48,100 bases of DNA from Microcaldota archaeon (GCA_026396415.1 JAPLWX010000033.1:1-48100); one strand, 5' to 3'. Counted from the stretch's first letter, positions 31,110 through 39,307 are shown. The notes: generated by a model not told the origin, from the letters alone. A program made the numbers and translations.

Positions 31110-32390
31110 ATGCCCTATTGGGAAGTGCGTCTAGCTAAGCAAGAATGCTTTACCGACGAGGATAAGGAACTGTTCACTAAATTTGCGAAGGATGCCCTAT
31201 TACACGACATACATGACGTGCGTATTGACAAGTACAGGGGGGACCTTACCATCTGCAACACCATCACTGGGATGGGTCTTGCAGAGATGGTGAAGAACGA
31301 AGCAAACCTGAAGAAAGCCATCTCAAAGATAAACGCAGACAAGGTCTATGAATTTGCCACCAAGAAAGACGCTAAAAGGACTCTGGGGAGCATGTACTGT
31401 CTTGTCCACTACAAGGACCGCAGCCTAGATGCTGCACCTCTACCGCTCAGAAAGCTGACATGGCACACTGCAAAGGGGTCTGATAAGAAGCTTGCACGGC
31501 CAATAATAACTAGAGCAGAGATAGCAGACCTATGCAAGCAAGCAACGACAACGATGGATAAAGCTCTGATTTGGCTACTTTTTGAGAGCGGAATGCGCAT
31601 TGGTGAGTTTATCCAGTTGAAGAAGTCCAACATTACACAGATAGACGAAGGACTAGAGGTCAAGGTTCCGGCAGGCAAGACTGGAGAACGAAAGGTTGTT
31701 GTTGTCGCAGCAGCAAAGTACGTTATTGCTTGGCTCGATGAACACCCACTGAAAGAGGCCGATGCTCCACTGTGGTTCTATTCACAGAAGAAATGGCGAG
31801 AGAATGAAAAAGGGAAGAAGGTCCCGTATACAATCCGTGAAGGCAGTTTGACAGCAGCAGGGGTTGTCACGCACCTAAAGAAGACAGTGGCACGTCTCAA
31901 TAACTATAGGAAGAAAGATGGCATTCCGTTATTTGCAAAGGATACCAACCCTCATAATTTCAGGCATTCGCGTGCATCTGAGCTTGGCGGTGAGCCTGGA
32001 ATGACAGAGCAGATACTCTGTCGTTATTTTGGATGGGAGATTGGCTCAGATATGCCTCGAACCTATTTGCACCTCACTGATGAGCAGGTCAAGCGTGCAG
32101 TGTTAAGGACCTATGGACGCGCAAGCAAGGAAGAGGACAAGAAGATTATAACCGAGTGGGAATGCGCTAGGTGCCACAACAAGACCCCACTTACAGTTAA
32201 CTATTGTGGGACCTGTGGTGCAAATCAGCACTCTGATAAGCTTCCGAGCAAGATAGAGACCTTGCAGGTGCGCGTGGAAGAGCTTGAAAGCAAAAATAAG
32301 AAGATACTCGCTTTCCTCGCCAAAAATTATGCCCTTGTCAAGAAGAAGGACTTTGAAGTGCTGATGGGCAACGACGATGCGGACGACTAA
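31110..32390 (+). CDS. int: Tyrosine recombinase (integrase) with a C-terminal zinc ribbon
   Basis: 426 residues. The catalytic core shows the first Arg in FESGMRIGEFIQL (about residue 160), HNFRHSRASELGG with the His-x-x-Arg pair (about 290) and the nucleophilic Tyr in DMPRTYLHLTDEQ (about 320). A C-terminal zinc ribbon (CARC, then CGTC) and a short coiled coil follow. It should insert and excise the element at the tRNA-Thr site through a covalent 3'-phosphotyrosine intermediate. The gene is intact and not split by integration, so it is unlike SSV-type integrases. Position next to attL supports the role. Confidence 0.92.
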   Translation: MPYWEVRLAKQECFTDEDKELFTKFAKDALLHDIHDVRIDKYRGDLTICNTITGMGLAEMVKNEANLKKAISKINADKVYEFATKKDAKRTLGSMYCLVHYKDRSLDAAPLPLRKLTWHTAKGSDKKLARPIITRAEIADLCKQATTTMDKALIWLLFESGMRIGEFIQLKKSNITQIDEGLEVKVPAGKTGERKVVVVAAAKYVIAWLDEHPLKEADAPLWFYSQKKWRENEKGKKVPYTIREGSLTAAGVVTHLKKTVARLNNYRKKDGIPLFAKDTNPHNFRHSRASELGGEPGMTEQILCRYFGWEIGSDMPRTYLHLTDEQVKRAVLRTYGRASKEEDKKIITEWECARCHNKTPLTVNYCGTCGANQHSDKLPSKIETLQVRVEELESKNKKILAFLAKNYALVKKKDFEVLMGNDDADD

Positions 32391-32455
32391 GCAGTGGAGG
32401 AGTCAGTCCAGGTCTAATTCTCTCTACACAACTTAGTTCATCCCGTTGAACATAT

Positions 32456-32514
32456 CGTTTTATAAACACTTCTTAATGTAAATGGTATTTGAGGGTATAC
32501 CTACAAGGTATAGC
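32456..32514 (+). promoter_or_regulatory. Promoter with GGTAT repeats before the small-gene operon
   Basis: GTTTTATAAAC (about 32457-32467) is a TATA box. Downstream, GGTATT, GGTATACC (32494-32501, a palindrome) and GGTATAGC follow at intervals of 10 and 13 bases, near the expected start site. They could be repressor sites for the operon that begins at 32529. Confidence 0.45.
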
Positions 32515-32528
32515 TTCGAGGTGTATGT

Positions 32529-32672
32529 ATGCAAGTGAAACTGAACGGGTTTGGATGTGAACGGTGCGGCCACCAGTGGATTCCGAAAAAGAAGGACACG
32601 GTGCCCGTAATATGTCCAAAATGCAAATCCCCGTATTGGAATCGCCCAAGGCGGAAGTCAATGAAAAAGTAA
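32529..32672 (+). CDS. Small zinc-ribbon protein
   Basis: 47 residues. Two CxxC pairs (CERCGHQW and CPKCKSPYW) form a rubredoxin-type zinc ribbon, and the tail is basic (RPRRKSMKK), typical of small DNA-binding proteins of archaeal viruses and plasmids. A ribosome-binding site GAGGTG precedes the ATG. First gene of the operon. Confidence 0.75.
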   Translation: MQVKLNGFGCERCGHQWIPKKKDTVPVICPKCKSPYWNRPRRKSMKK

Positions 32673-32686
32673 GTGGAGGTATATCT

Positions 32687-32917
32687 ATGAAACAAACAAA
32701 AAATGAAGAACTAAAAACAGTGGAGAGTGGTCAAACGCTTGATGACGAGATACCGTTTTGCGTGAGTCCTACAGACTATGTCGACCGTGCAACCGTGTGT
32801 GAGTACATTATGAAAAACTTCGGCGTAATTGCTCTCAAAAACTGCAAGGTCGGCGGCAGGCAGGTCATCGCCATGGCGGTGATGAAAAACGACATGTTGT
32901 TCACTGTAATGGTGTAG
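32687..32917 (+). CDS. Small element protein, unknown
   Basis: 76 residues, acidic N-terminal half and a mixed hydrophobic C-terminal half. The ATG at 32687 follows GGAGGT at a good distance; a longer reading frame upstream overlaps the zinc-ribbon gene and is rejected. Confidence 0.65.
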   Translation: MKQTKNEELKTVESGQTLDDEIPFCVSPTDYVDRATVCEYIMKNFGVIALKNCKVGGRQVIAMAVMKNDMLFTVMV

Positions 32918-33028
32918 ATGGACGCAGAGACGGTGAAGCATGACATACCAGTTGGGGACCTAAAAACCGACCTTGTTATTATGAGGTATACACTAAGTAG
33001 GACACAGTTGGCGTGGATTTTTTTGTAG
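32918..33028 (+). CDS. Very small protein (36 residues)
   Basis: The start ATG follows directly on the preceding stop (TAGATG), which suggests coupled translation. No motif. It may be a chance ORF. Confidence 0.35.
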   Translation: MDAETVKHDIPVGDLKTDLVIMRYTLSRTQLAWIFL

Positions 33029-33073
33029 CGTGGTTTGGTTTCGAGAGGTGAGCGTAAGCATTGAGGTGGAAAA

Positions 33074-33448
33074 ATGAATGAAATAGAACTAGAAGAATTG
33101 AGTCGGGTATTGCAGCACACGCGGCGCAGCAAAATACAGGTATTCCAGCCAGCAGTGGGTTCACCTGTACAAGTCAGAGTCGTGGACGCAAAGGTGCGCA
33201 TAACCAAGACCAAGCGCAGCAAGGGCGATGAAGTCAGGGAGTGGGAGTTCCCCATCATCACCCTGACCATTGACCAGGTCGATGGCAAAGTCCCTGCAAC
33301 AGGCACATGTAGGTTCCGTACTGCAAGCAAGCAGTTGGCAATCGAGATGTATCCATACCTGAACAGCTGCAAGGGCAAAACCTTTGTACTTGGGTACAAG
33401 ACAACAGGTGCGCGGACGAAGCAGTGGAAGTTTGAGCCTGTAGATTGA
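33074..33448 (+). CDS. Unknown protein, possibly OB-fold-like
   Basis: 124 residues. After a helical N-terminus (about 1-30) the sequence alternates as beta-strands (VQVRVVDAKVRITKTKR, FPIITLTIDQVDGKV, KTFVLGYKTTGARTKQW), a pattern compatible with an OB fold as in single-stranded-DNA-binding proteins of replicons. This is an inference from strand pattern only. Ribosome-binding site GAGGTGG before the ATG. Confidence 0.55.
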   Translation: MNEIELEELSRVLQHTRRSKIQVFQPAVGSPVQVRVVDAKVRITKTKRSKGDEVREWEFPIITLTIDQVDGKVPATGTCRFRTASKQLAIEMYPYLNSCKGKTFVLGYKTTGARTKQWKFEPVD

Positions 33449-33459
33449 AGGTGGTTTAG

Positions 33460-33717
33460 ATGGATGAAAAATCAAAGAACAGAACGAGAGACCTGCCACG
33501 TGATTTGGTTAACCGGTTGGGCGAGGTTGAATCGGAATTTGGTAGTAGCAGTATATCAGATAAACGGTGGGTTTTGGCTCTTATTGTTGGGTACGCGGAG
33601 TATAGAACGCGTGAAATAGACGGCCTGTACAGTTTCCAAGCATCAGGTGCCGTATCCAGAGCCATGTGTGATATACGTAAACAGCAAGGGCACGGTGAGC
33701 CTAAGATTGAGTGGTGA
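33460..33717 (+). CDS. Small element protein, unknown
   Basis: 85 residues, charged and helical. It begins just after the preceding gene with GAAGGTGG as ribosome-binding site. No family recognised. Confidence 0.55.
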   Translation: MDEKSKNRTRDLPRDLVNRLGEVESEFGSSSISDKRWVLALIVGYAEYRTREIDGLYSFQASGAVSRAMCDIRKQQGHGEPKIEW

Positions 33718-33722
33718 TTTGG

Positions 33723-33824
33723 ATGAAGGTAAAAAAGATAGAAACGTTAGGAGAATTTATGAAAAAACTGGGATGTACGCACATGGTCCCGTCGCGGAGC
33801 TGGCGGAGTTCGAGGGCGGTTTAG
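33723..33824 (+). CDS. Very small basic protein (33 residues)
   Basis: Starts 5 bases after the previous stop with GGTGATTTGG as ribosome-binding site and ends in TAG directly followed by the next ATG. A different open frame (33647-33850) overlaps here; the tight spacing favours this reading, but neither is certain. Confidence 0.35.
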   Translation: MKVKKIETLGEFMKKLGCTHMVPSRSWRSSRAV

Positions 33825-33929
33825 ATGAGATGGAGAGCAGACAAATGTGACAAATGGCAGCAAGGTACAGTGGAGCAGTATCTTGCGTGGAAACGACAGG
33901 GAGATACAAAGCAGACGAAATTAGTGTGA
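33825..33929 (+). CDS. Very small protein (34 residues), Trp/Lys-rich
   Basis: Its ATG abuts the preceding stop and its stop (TGA) lies 11 bases before the next ATG, with GAGGTGG between. The composition (four Trp, many Lys/Gln) and the position in the gene chain support translation. No function suggested. Confidence 0.4.
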   Translation: MRWRADKCDKWQQGTVEQYLAWKRQGDTKQTKLV

Positions 33930-33939
33930 GGTGGATACA

Positions 33940-34311
33940 ATGGACGCAGAATTTGAAGAGATGATGTGTAACGATGTGGATGAAGATGCCGAATGTGTGA
34001 AAGACATTGAGGCAGTGGCGGTCAAGCGGAAACCGACCCAGCTCACACAAAACGAGATACACGACTTTGCAGTAAAGCTGCACTGGCTATTGTCAGACCA
34101 CAAGCTGAACAGTGACCACATCATGCTGCTCGGTCAACTCTTGGTGAGGAAACGTTCGATGTACTGTCAATTCTATACGGTAGACCAAACGGACAGTGAG
34201 CTGGTATCCAAGATAGACGCAAGCTATCAACAGGTGCTGTGTTCTGCGGCAGCAGACGCGGTTGAGAACGCACGGGCAAAGAACGTGCGTGGTGATGGTG
34301 TGGACGGGTGA
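33940..34311 (+). CDS. Acidic element protein, unknown
   Basis: 123 residues with a strongly acidic first 25 and a helical remainder. Start at the ATG at 33940, 6 bases after GAGGTGG; the GTG at 33931 lies within that site. Gap 34312-34476 after it is AT-rich and shows only possible promoter elements. Confidence 0.55.
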   Translation: MDAEFEEMMCNDVDEDAECVKDIEAVAVKRKPTQLTQNEIHDFAVKLHWLLSDHKLNSDHIMLLGQLLVRKRSMYCQFYTVDQTDSELVSKIDASYQQVLCSAAADAVENARAKNVRGDGVDG

Positions 34312-34476
34312 GTGACTATTATGTCGATGGTGTATTTTCACTATTTTTTATTTTTTCAAAATTCATTAAAATATAGATAATCATTTTTGGAAGTGGGGTT
34401 TTCCCGATGAAATGTTTTTCGATTAATAGCATGTATTTTTTCCAAAACAGCTTTGTTATTATGAGAACATTTAGAT

Positions 34477-34746
34477 ATGGTATTATCGTCTGATGGCAAG
34501 ATGGTTTTTATGGCGCAAACAGACCGGAAAAAGGAATTCGAGCAGTTCATGCAGCGAGTGCACACCTTCCCCATCACGTTGAAGCAACTTGCCTATGTTG
34601 CAGATGCTGAATATCCTAAATCACTCAGTGGGCAGAGTGTCGTGAAGTGGGCGCATATTCTAGCAGTACAGAACAAGATTATCCTGCGTCGCGTCGGGCG
34701 CTGCAATGTAATTTTTGCATATAATCCTGAAGGCAAGTCAGTCTGA
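34477..34746 (+). CDS. Small winged-helix-like protein
   Basis: 89 residues. The part FPITLKQLAYVADAEYPKSL followed by SVVKWAHILAVQNKIILRRVGR resembles a helix-turn-helix with a wing, so it may be a DNA-binding regulator. An alternative start exists at 34501 or 34510. Confidence 0.5.
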   Translation: MVLSSDGKMVFMAQTDRKKEFEQFMQRVHTFPITLKQLAYVADAEYPKSLSGQSVVKWAHILAVQNKIILRRVGRCNVIFAYNPEGKSV

Positions 34747-34798
34747 GTCGTTGTTTCCATTTACGACTATAGAATTAAGTGGAAGGATTTGATGCGGT

Positions 34799-35110
34799 AT
34801 GGACTATGAAATTTTCAAGGTTGCTAACAGGTCCGCGTACATACATCGGGCAAATCCAAAGGCACCAGTAAAGCCAGTTGCAAAGTATGAGCCTGAGTTC
34901 CCCTGTCTTGAAGGCCGCAAGCATCGGTACAGGCTTGTTGGACACGGTAAGGTTGACATGTATGACAAAATCTGTGTTCATTGCAGCTATCTGGTCGCAT
35001 TCATAGCGATACGGTCCAATGAAGGACATTATGCACATAAGGGCGCGCAGTGGCGTCCGCGCAAGGTGGGTAGATTTGATGGGAACGGAATGGCGAAAGG
35101 TAATATTTGA
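34799..35110 (+). CDS. Small element protein with a potential metal site
   Basis: 103 residues, basic. Cys and His in PCLEGRKHRYRLV and YDKICVHCSY could coordinate zinc. No family recognised. It overlaps the next gene by 32 bases. Confidence 0.5.
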   Translation: MDYEIFKVANRSAYIHRANPKAPVKPVAKYEPEFPCLEGRKHRYRLVGHGKVDMYDKICVHCSYLVAFIAIRSNEGHYAHKGAQWRPRKVGRFDGNGMAKGNI

Positions 35111-35264
35111 CGACTATGGCAGACCGACCCCAAAATCGGGGGAGTTTGTCAAAGAGGATGCACTGTTCATTTACCTCAAGACAGACCGGGGCATTGAGGC
35201 TATCTCCAAATCAAAGATAACGCGAATGGAAATCAGTGGAGGGGACGGGAATGGAAGACAGTGA
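35079..35264 (+). CDS. Small element protein, unknown
   Basis: 61 residues. The ATG at 35079 is chosen because AAGGTGGG precedes it; a longer frame from 35019 is less likely. The stop overlaps the start of the helicase gene (35251) by 14 bases, suggesting translational coupling. Confidence 0.5.
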   Translation: MGTEWRKVIFDDYGRPTPKSGEFVKEDALFIYLKTDRGIEAISKSKITRMEISGGDGNGRQ

Positions 35265-36693
35265 TTGCAATACAAATAATGTAGACGACGCAAGTTTCAG
35301 ATTCCTAGTAAATGATGCACGGAATCCAAAGAACAAGACAAAAATTCCTATGCATCTAGCGAGACATATGCTGTCAAGAGATAGGTACATTTCTCTCAAC
35401 GATGCAATGATATACAAGTACAAAAACGGGATATATGAAAGACACTGGGATATGATTAGCAGTGATGCACATAAGACGTTGGTGCGAGCAAACATCTCGA
35501 ATGAAATTAACGCGACAACACATATTGTCAATGAGACTGTAAGCAGGATATCAAGAGAAACGAGAAAAGAAGCTAGTGTCGTTGAATGCAGACCCAACCT
35601 AATATGTCTCTCGAATAAAGTGTTGGATGTCAACACTAGTGAATTGAAAGACCACACACCCGATGTAGTTTTTTTCAATAAGATACCAGTTAAGTATGAC
35701 TCTAAAGCAAATTGTCCAAAATTTGACAAATTTCTAAGTGAAGTCGTTTCTGAAGACGACACAAGAGTCGTATATGAATTATTTGGATATTTGCTCTATC
35801 GTGGATATCCAATACAAGTAGCATTCATGTTAGTTGGAGAAGGCAGCAATGGTAAAAGCACGTTGATAAGGGCAATGAATGCGTTTGTTGGCGAAGAAAA
35901 CATGACACATATTTCTCTCCAAGATATATGTAACAAAGATTTTGCAGTGGGAAATCTTCATGGCAAGCTGCTCAACTCTGATGCAGACTTGAAGGATATA
36001 GAATTGACAGACACGGGTATGTTCAAGAAAGTAACAGGAGGGGACATGATTAGTGCAGATGTCAAAGGAAAAGAAAGAATTAGTTTTATGAACTATGCCA
36101 AGCTGGTGTTTGCCTGCAACAAAGTCCCAGTACCTAAAAAATCAGAATACTCATACACACGAAGATGGGAAGCAATTATGTTTAACAATAAGTTTGAAGG
36201 AGCTAGAGACAACAAGAACCTGATAAATGAAATCACAACACCGGAAGAACTCTCAGGTATATTGAACAAAGCACTCCAAGGACTGAAAACTATAATGGCG
36301 AACGGACGGTTTAGTACCAATGACAATGACCGCGATAAAATATCCAAGTTGTTTGCACCTGTGAAGTACTTTGTTGACATGGAATGTTTTACAGCATTCG
36401 ATGCTAAAGAAACGAAGGGACGTATGTACTCGGCATACATAGAGTTTTGTAAGAAGCATAACATTCCCTTGTTATCTGACAAAGCATTTGGAAAATCTCT
36501 AAATGAGTATATACGCATACAAGAAGGACATATTTATGTGGGTGGAGTACAGTGTGAAACTTGGCTCGGAGTAAGATTAAAGACGATGGAGGAAAAACGT
36601 ACAAAGACAGAAGAAGAACTTGAAGAAGAGAGACGACTAATAGAGGAAGATAAACAAAGGATGCAAGAAATGCAAGAACCTGACCCATTTTGA
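35251..36693 (+). CDS. D5/P4-family superfamily 3 helicase (replication initiator)
   Basis: 480 residues. The N-terminal part (about 20-190) matches the D5_N-type domain that precedes the helicase in phage P4-like and poxvirus D5-like proteins. The Walker A motif is GEGSNGKSTL (about residues 200-210), then LLNSDADLKD (Walker B-like) and the SF3 motif C KLVFACNKVP. An Arg finger candidate follows in TRRWEAIMF. The C-terminal 50 residues are a Glu/Arg coiled coil. It should unwind the origin for element replication. No primase active site is visible in the N-terminus. The ATG at 35251, 6 bases after GGAGGGG, is preferred over an upstream GTG. Confidence 0.9.
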   Translation: MEDSDCNTNNVDDASFRFLVNDARNPKNKTKIPMHLARHMLSRDRYISLNDAMIYKYKNGIYERHWDMISSDAHKTLVRANISNEINATTHIVNETVSRISRETRKEASVVECRPNLICLSNKVLDVNTSELKDHTPDVVFFNKIPVKYDSKANCPKFDKFLSEVVSEDDTRVVYELFGYLLYRGYPIQVAFMLVGEGSNGKSTLIRAMNAFVGEENMTHISLQDICNKDFAVGNLHGKLLNSDADLKDIELTDTGMFKKVTGGDMISADVKGKERISFMNYAKLVFACNKVPVPKKSEYSYTRRWEAIMFNNKFEGARDNKNLINEITTPEELSGILNKALQGLKTIMANGRFSTNDNDRDKISKLFAPVKYFVDMECFTAFDAKETKGRMYSAYIEFCKKHNIPLLSDKAFGKSLNEYIRIQEGHIYVGGVQCETWLGVRLKTMEEKRTKTEEELEEERRLIEEDKQRMQEMQEPDPF

Positions 36694-36703
36694 TTTTTAG
36701 GGT

Positions 36704-36840
36704 ACTGTTATGACTCTTTTCTTATATCTACTTTAAAAATAAAAAAAGAAGAAAATTAAATTTAATATAGTGTGAACAAAAAGACTCATAACAGTCATTC
36801 GAAAAGTCCCAGTCATTCATCTAGTGGAATTTTATCGATG
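36704..36840. other. Candidate replication origin of the element
   Basis: ACTGTTATGACTCTTTT (36704-36720) and its complement at 36779-36795 form an inverted repeat with one mismatch around a strongly AT-rich 57-bp core. The direct repeat AGTCATTC follows twice (about 36793 and 36811), then ATCTAGTGGAATTT (36819-36832), which recurs at 37231-37244. The site lies just after the initiator-type helicase gene, a usual place for such origins. The rest of 36841-36990 is without a gene. Confidence 0.5.
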
Positions 36841-36990
36841 CAATCTTGGAGATGTATTCTATTCACGTGTGTGGTGTCGTCTATGAAGCAAGGTAGTGTG
36901 GCAGCAAGCACGTCTGTTTTAATATCTCAGTAAGAAGTCCGCGAACAGTCGAATGCAACGTTAGTATGTCAGCGCAAGCGAGGTGGCAAT

Positions 36991-37206
36991 ATGGAACATA
37001 TGAAGAAGACAATCGCAAGGAAGTATGCAGTTGAGTTGTGGCCTGTTGACAATACAAAATGGGTCCTATCAATTGTCAAGGTGGGTGCAGACTTCAAGTA
37101 TTTGCTTGAACGTGAAGGTGCATACAACAAGCTCTTGACCGTCTATAGGTCCATCAAGACCGTGAGCGACATCAAGAGACTGTCAGGAAGGGACTTCGTT
37201 GGTTGA
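36991..37206 (+). CDS. Small basic element protein
   Basis: 71 residues, Lys/Arg-rich with several aromatic residues, no motif. The start follows GCGAGGTGGCAAT. It lies between two copies of the ATCTAGTGGAATTT repeat. Confidence 0.55.
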   Translation: MEHMKKTIARKYAVELWPVDNTKWVLSIVKVGADFKYLLEREGAYNKLLTVYRSIKTVSDIKRLSGRDFVG

Positions 37207-37222
37207 AGGACGAACAACGAAA

Positions 37223-37244
37223 GTCCACTAATCTAGTGGAATTT
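37223..37244. repeat. Second copy of the ATCTAGTGGAATTT repeat, inside a small palindrome
   Basis: TCCACTA-ATC-TAGTGGA is a perfect 7-bp palindrome that includes the repeat. No gene in 37245-37391; a TATA-like CGCTTTAAAACG is present near 37282. Confidence 0.55.
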
Positions 37245-37391
37245 CAATGTTCAAGGTTTCATGTCAACATCTCAAAATATCGCTTTAAAACGCAAATCTC
37301 ACGTGTTCTCGCGCATAAAATCAAGGGACTAGCGAAGAGTTGAAGTAAACTCGGTAAATCCTGTCAACTGACCCTAAAAACAATAGAAAAG

Positions 37392-37706
37392 ATGGTTCTG
37401 ATGGAAAATCAACAAGACCTTAGTCAAGATGCTGAACGTACTCGTAAGTCGAGGACACCACGTGTTGGTAAGTTTAGTCTGGCAAGGTCACTCCAATACA
37501 TTCGTGATGAGACCAAGATGAAACATGATAGTCTGGACACGATAGGACCCTATGAAGGACAAAGAAAGTTCACACTCTATTGGTTTAACGGACCGAGTGA
37601 CCGTTGGGTCGTCAAAGTAGAATTCTCTTGGACAAAGTTGCTCGAAGTATGCGGCGACATGTATTGCAAAGATGATGATGCGTTGAAGTGTGGAAATGCT
37701 GAATGA
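37392..37706 (+). CDS. Small element protein, possibly continued beyond a TGA
   Basis: 104 residues, basic N-terminus, then a Trp-containing strand-rich part (FTLYWFNGPSDRWVVKVEFSW). After its stop the same frame stays open for another 66 codons (to 37907) with protein-like composition. Start at 37392 or at the ATG at 37401. Confidence 0.5.
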   Translation: MVLMENQQDLSQDAERTRKSRTPRVGKFSLARSLQYIRDETKMKHDSLDTIGPYEGQRKFTLYWFNGPSDRWVVKVEFSWTKLLEVCGDMYCKDDDALKCGNAE

Positions 37707-37907
37707 GAGCTGCACCAAGAAGTATCAGGGAACAAGTTCTTTTCCCCATCTACCTCCGAGTTACCCCGATACTTGGTGATACAGCGACTAGAACAGCTAA
37801 AGGAGAACAACATCAATGTGAGAGAAGGACCATACTATCCTCCAATTTATGGTGTTGTTTTTCGGCTAATGCAGTCAGCTAAGATAGAAATAGGAAACAA
37901 AAGGTGA
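37707..37907 (+). pseudogene. Open frame in phase after the TGA of the previous gene
   Basis: The translation contains FFSPSTSELPRYLVIQRL and YYPPIYGVVFRLMQSAKIE, which look like genuine protein (winged-helix-like). No good start codon or ribosome-binding site precedes it, so it is probably the C-terminal half of the 37392 gene cut off by a nonsense mutation or separated by a readthrough stop. Alternatively it starts at an internal GTG or TTG. Confidence 0.4.
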
Positions 37908-37912
37908 AACAA

Positions 37913-38176
37913 ATGGAAGAAGAACAAAACGAACAGCGGATGCCAGAGCAGCAGAAGATAAGCAAGGAAGAACAAGAGGCGATGGCTTCAGCAGGTCTGA
38001 AAAGAGTCAGACGATACGGTGGCAAGGTCTACGAACTGTATGGACTCGCTTTGTTAGATGACACACGGAAGTGTCAAGAGCTAATGGAACTTGCACAAGG
38101 TTTCAAGACGCAGGGAATTCCATGCCGCACTGAAGAGAAGGCTTCATGTGTCGCAGTGTACATCAGGGTCTCGTAG
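37913..38176 (+). CDS. Small acidic element protein
   Basis: 87 residues; the first 30 are Glu/Gln-rich, the rest mixed. Start ATG at 37913 after AAGGTG. No family recognised. Confidence 0.5.
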   Translation: MEEEQNEQRMPEQQKISKEEQEAMASAGLKRVRRYGGKVYELYGLALLDDTRKCQELMELAQGFKTQGIPCRTEEKASCVAVYIRVS

Positions 38177-38184
38177 GTGTTGCT

Positions 38185-38361
38185 ATGGTCAACAAAAAAT
38201 GTATTTTGATGGTAGACTGTCCGACAAGGGGCCCCGTCAGAGTGATGTTTGAGAATCACATGAAGCTTGAGTATCTATTGTTGATGGGGAGAGGGCTGGT
38301 GGAGTTGGAGGAGAAACACAAACACGACCTTGCAATACTGAAGAAAAGGAAGGTGAAATGA
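38185..38361 (+). CDS. Small element protein (58 residues)
   Basis: Start at 38185 after TAGGTG; the product has a hydrophobic strand followed by a Leu/Glu/Lys coiled-coil-like end. It overlaps the protease gene start by 4 bases (ATGA type), suggesting coupled expression. Confidence 0.5.
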   Translation: MVNKKCILMVDCPTRGPVRVMFENHMKLEYLLLMGRGLVELEEKHKHDLAILKKRKVK

Positions 38362-38699
38362 TGCCTATAATCAGAAAGATGACCCTCATTGGTTCAAGTG
38401 GTCGACAAGTCATTGAGGTCTTAGTGGACACGGGTGCAACTCGTACGATTGTCCGACAAGATGTTGCTGAAGCAGTCGGATTGCCTAAGAGCGGAGAGAA
38501 TAAGGTCTTCACCGATGCTTCGGGCCATGATAACCCTGCAATTGGCGGCAAGCTTGTATTGAGATACATGCGCAAGGTCTATCCAGTCTATGGTTTTGTA
38601 TCAGACAAGTTGGATTGTCCTTGTCTTCTTGGCATGGATTTTTTGCAGATGTACAAGGTCAGAATAGATTCAAGGTCTCAAAGACTGTATTTCAAGTGA
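38358..38699 (+). CDS. Retropepsin-like aspartic protease
   Basis: 113 residues, the length of one retropepsin monomer. VLVDTGATRTIV (Asp at about 24) is the DTGA active-site loop, and CPCLLGMDFLQMYKVRID near 92-108 is the second signature (LLGxDFL) of clan AA proteases. It should be active as a homodimer, each subunit giving one Asp. Related stand-alone proteins (clan AA, archaeal AF_0612-type) are known in archaea. Here it lies in a mobile element after two small genes; a virion maturation role is possible but no structural genes are seen. Either of two adjacent ATGs may be the start. Confidence 0.8.
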   Translation: MMPIIRKMTLIGSSGRQVIEVLVDTGATRTIVRQDVAEAVGLPKSGENKVFTDASGHDNPAIGGKLVLRYMRKVYPVYGFVSDKLDCPCLLGMDFLQMYKVRIDSRSQRLYFK

Positions 38700-39307
38700 T
38701 ATCGTCGACAAACAGGCAAGCTCCGAGGTCAATTCTTGCTTGAAAAAAGGATGTTTTACGTCGTAGAAAGTAGAAATAGGTCTTGGAAGGCTACTACCTG
38801 TATGGAATTAGTCTTGGATGTCGACAGAACAGAGAAAAAACTCATAATTTGTGGTTGAAAAACACCTGACTGCTTATTTCTGAACAAAAAAAGTCTCGTA
38901 GTTTGAGTAAATAAATGCATAATTGTTTAGTGAAGGAGATATGCTCCCGTGCTACCAACATTATTTACACAATTATTTAGACGAGTAATTATTTACAGGA
39001 GTTTTTTACTTGTTCATGTTGACCTGATTCAACTGGTGTCAAATTGACGTTCTTGAAACAGGTGTCAAATCTTTCAGAGTTTGAGCTGTGGTTTTGCTAG
39101 GCGAATCGAAAGAAAAACAATAGTTCTGTGGATAGAATTCTATGAATTGTACAACGTGTTTTGTTCTTGTCGGCTTTACACGAGCAGATTTGCTGGTTGG
39201 AGTATTAATTTTCAAGTACAAACAAAGCTCTTCTTTTATATATCAGACGTTGGAAAGCCCGCCCGCAACGAGGCGATTTTGCGGATATAACCCAACTAAA
39301 ACAGGAA
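38700..39307. other. Gene-free region with AT-rich direct repeats
   Basis: No convincing gene in 600 bases. Three ATTATTTA units (38960, 38972, 38988) and two GGTGTCAAAT units 26 bases apart (39035 and 39061) stand out. A TATA box TTTTATATATC (39233-39244) lies near the end. It could hold a second origin, a centromere-like site or a non-coding RNA. Confidence 0.4.

Noticed and set aside
33647-33850. 67-codon frame overlapping the small-gene chain
   Set aside because: It lacks a ribosome-binding site and overlaps the end of the 33460 gene; two tiny frames with good signals cover the same bases. Not excluded with certainty.
39081-39290. 69-codon frame before the DUF6876-like gene
   Set aside because: Unlikely composition, no ribosome-binding site, and it spans the TATA box of the next gene.
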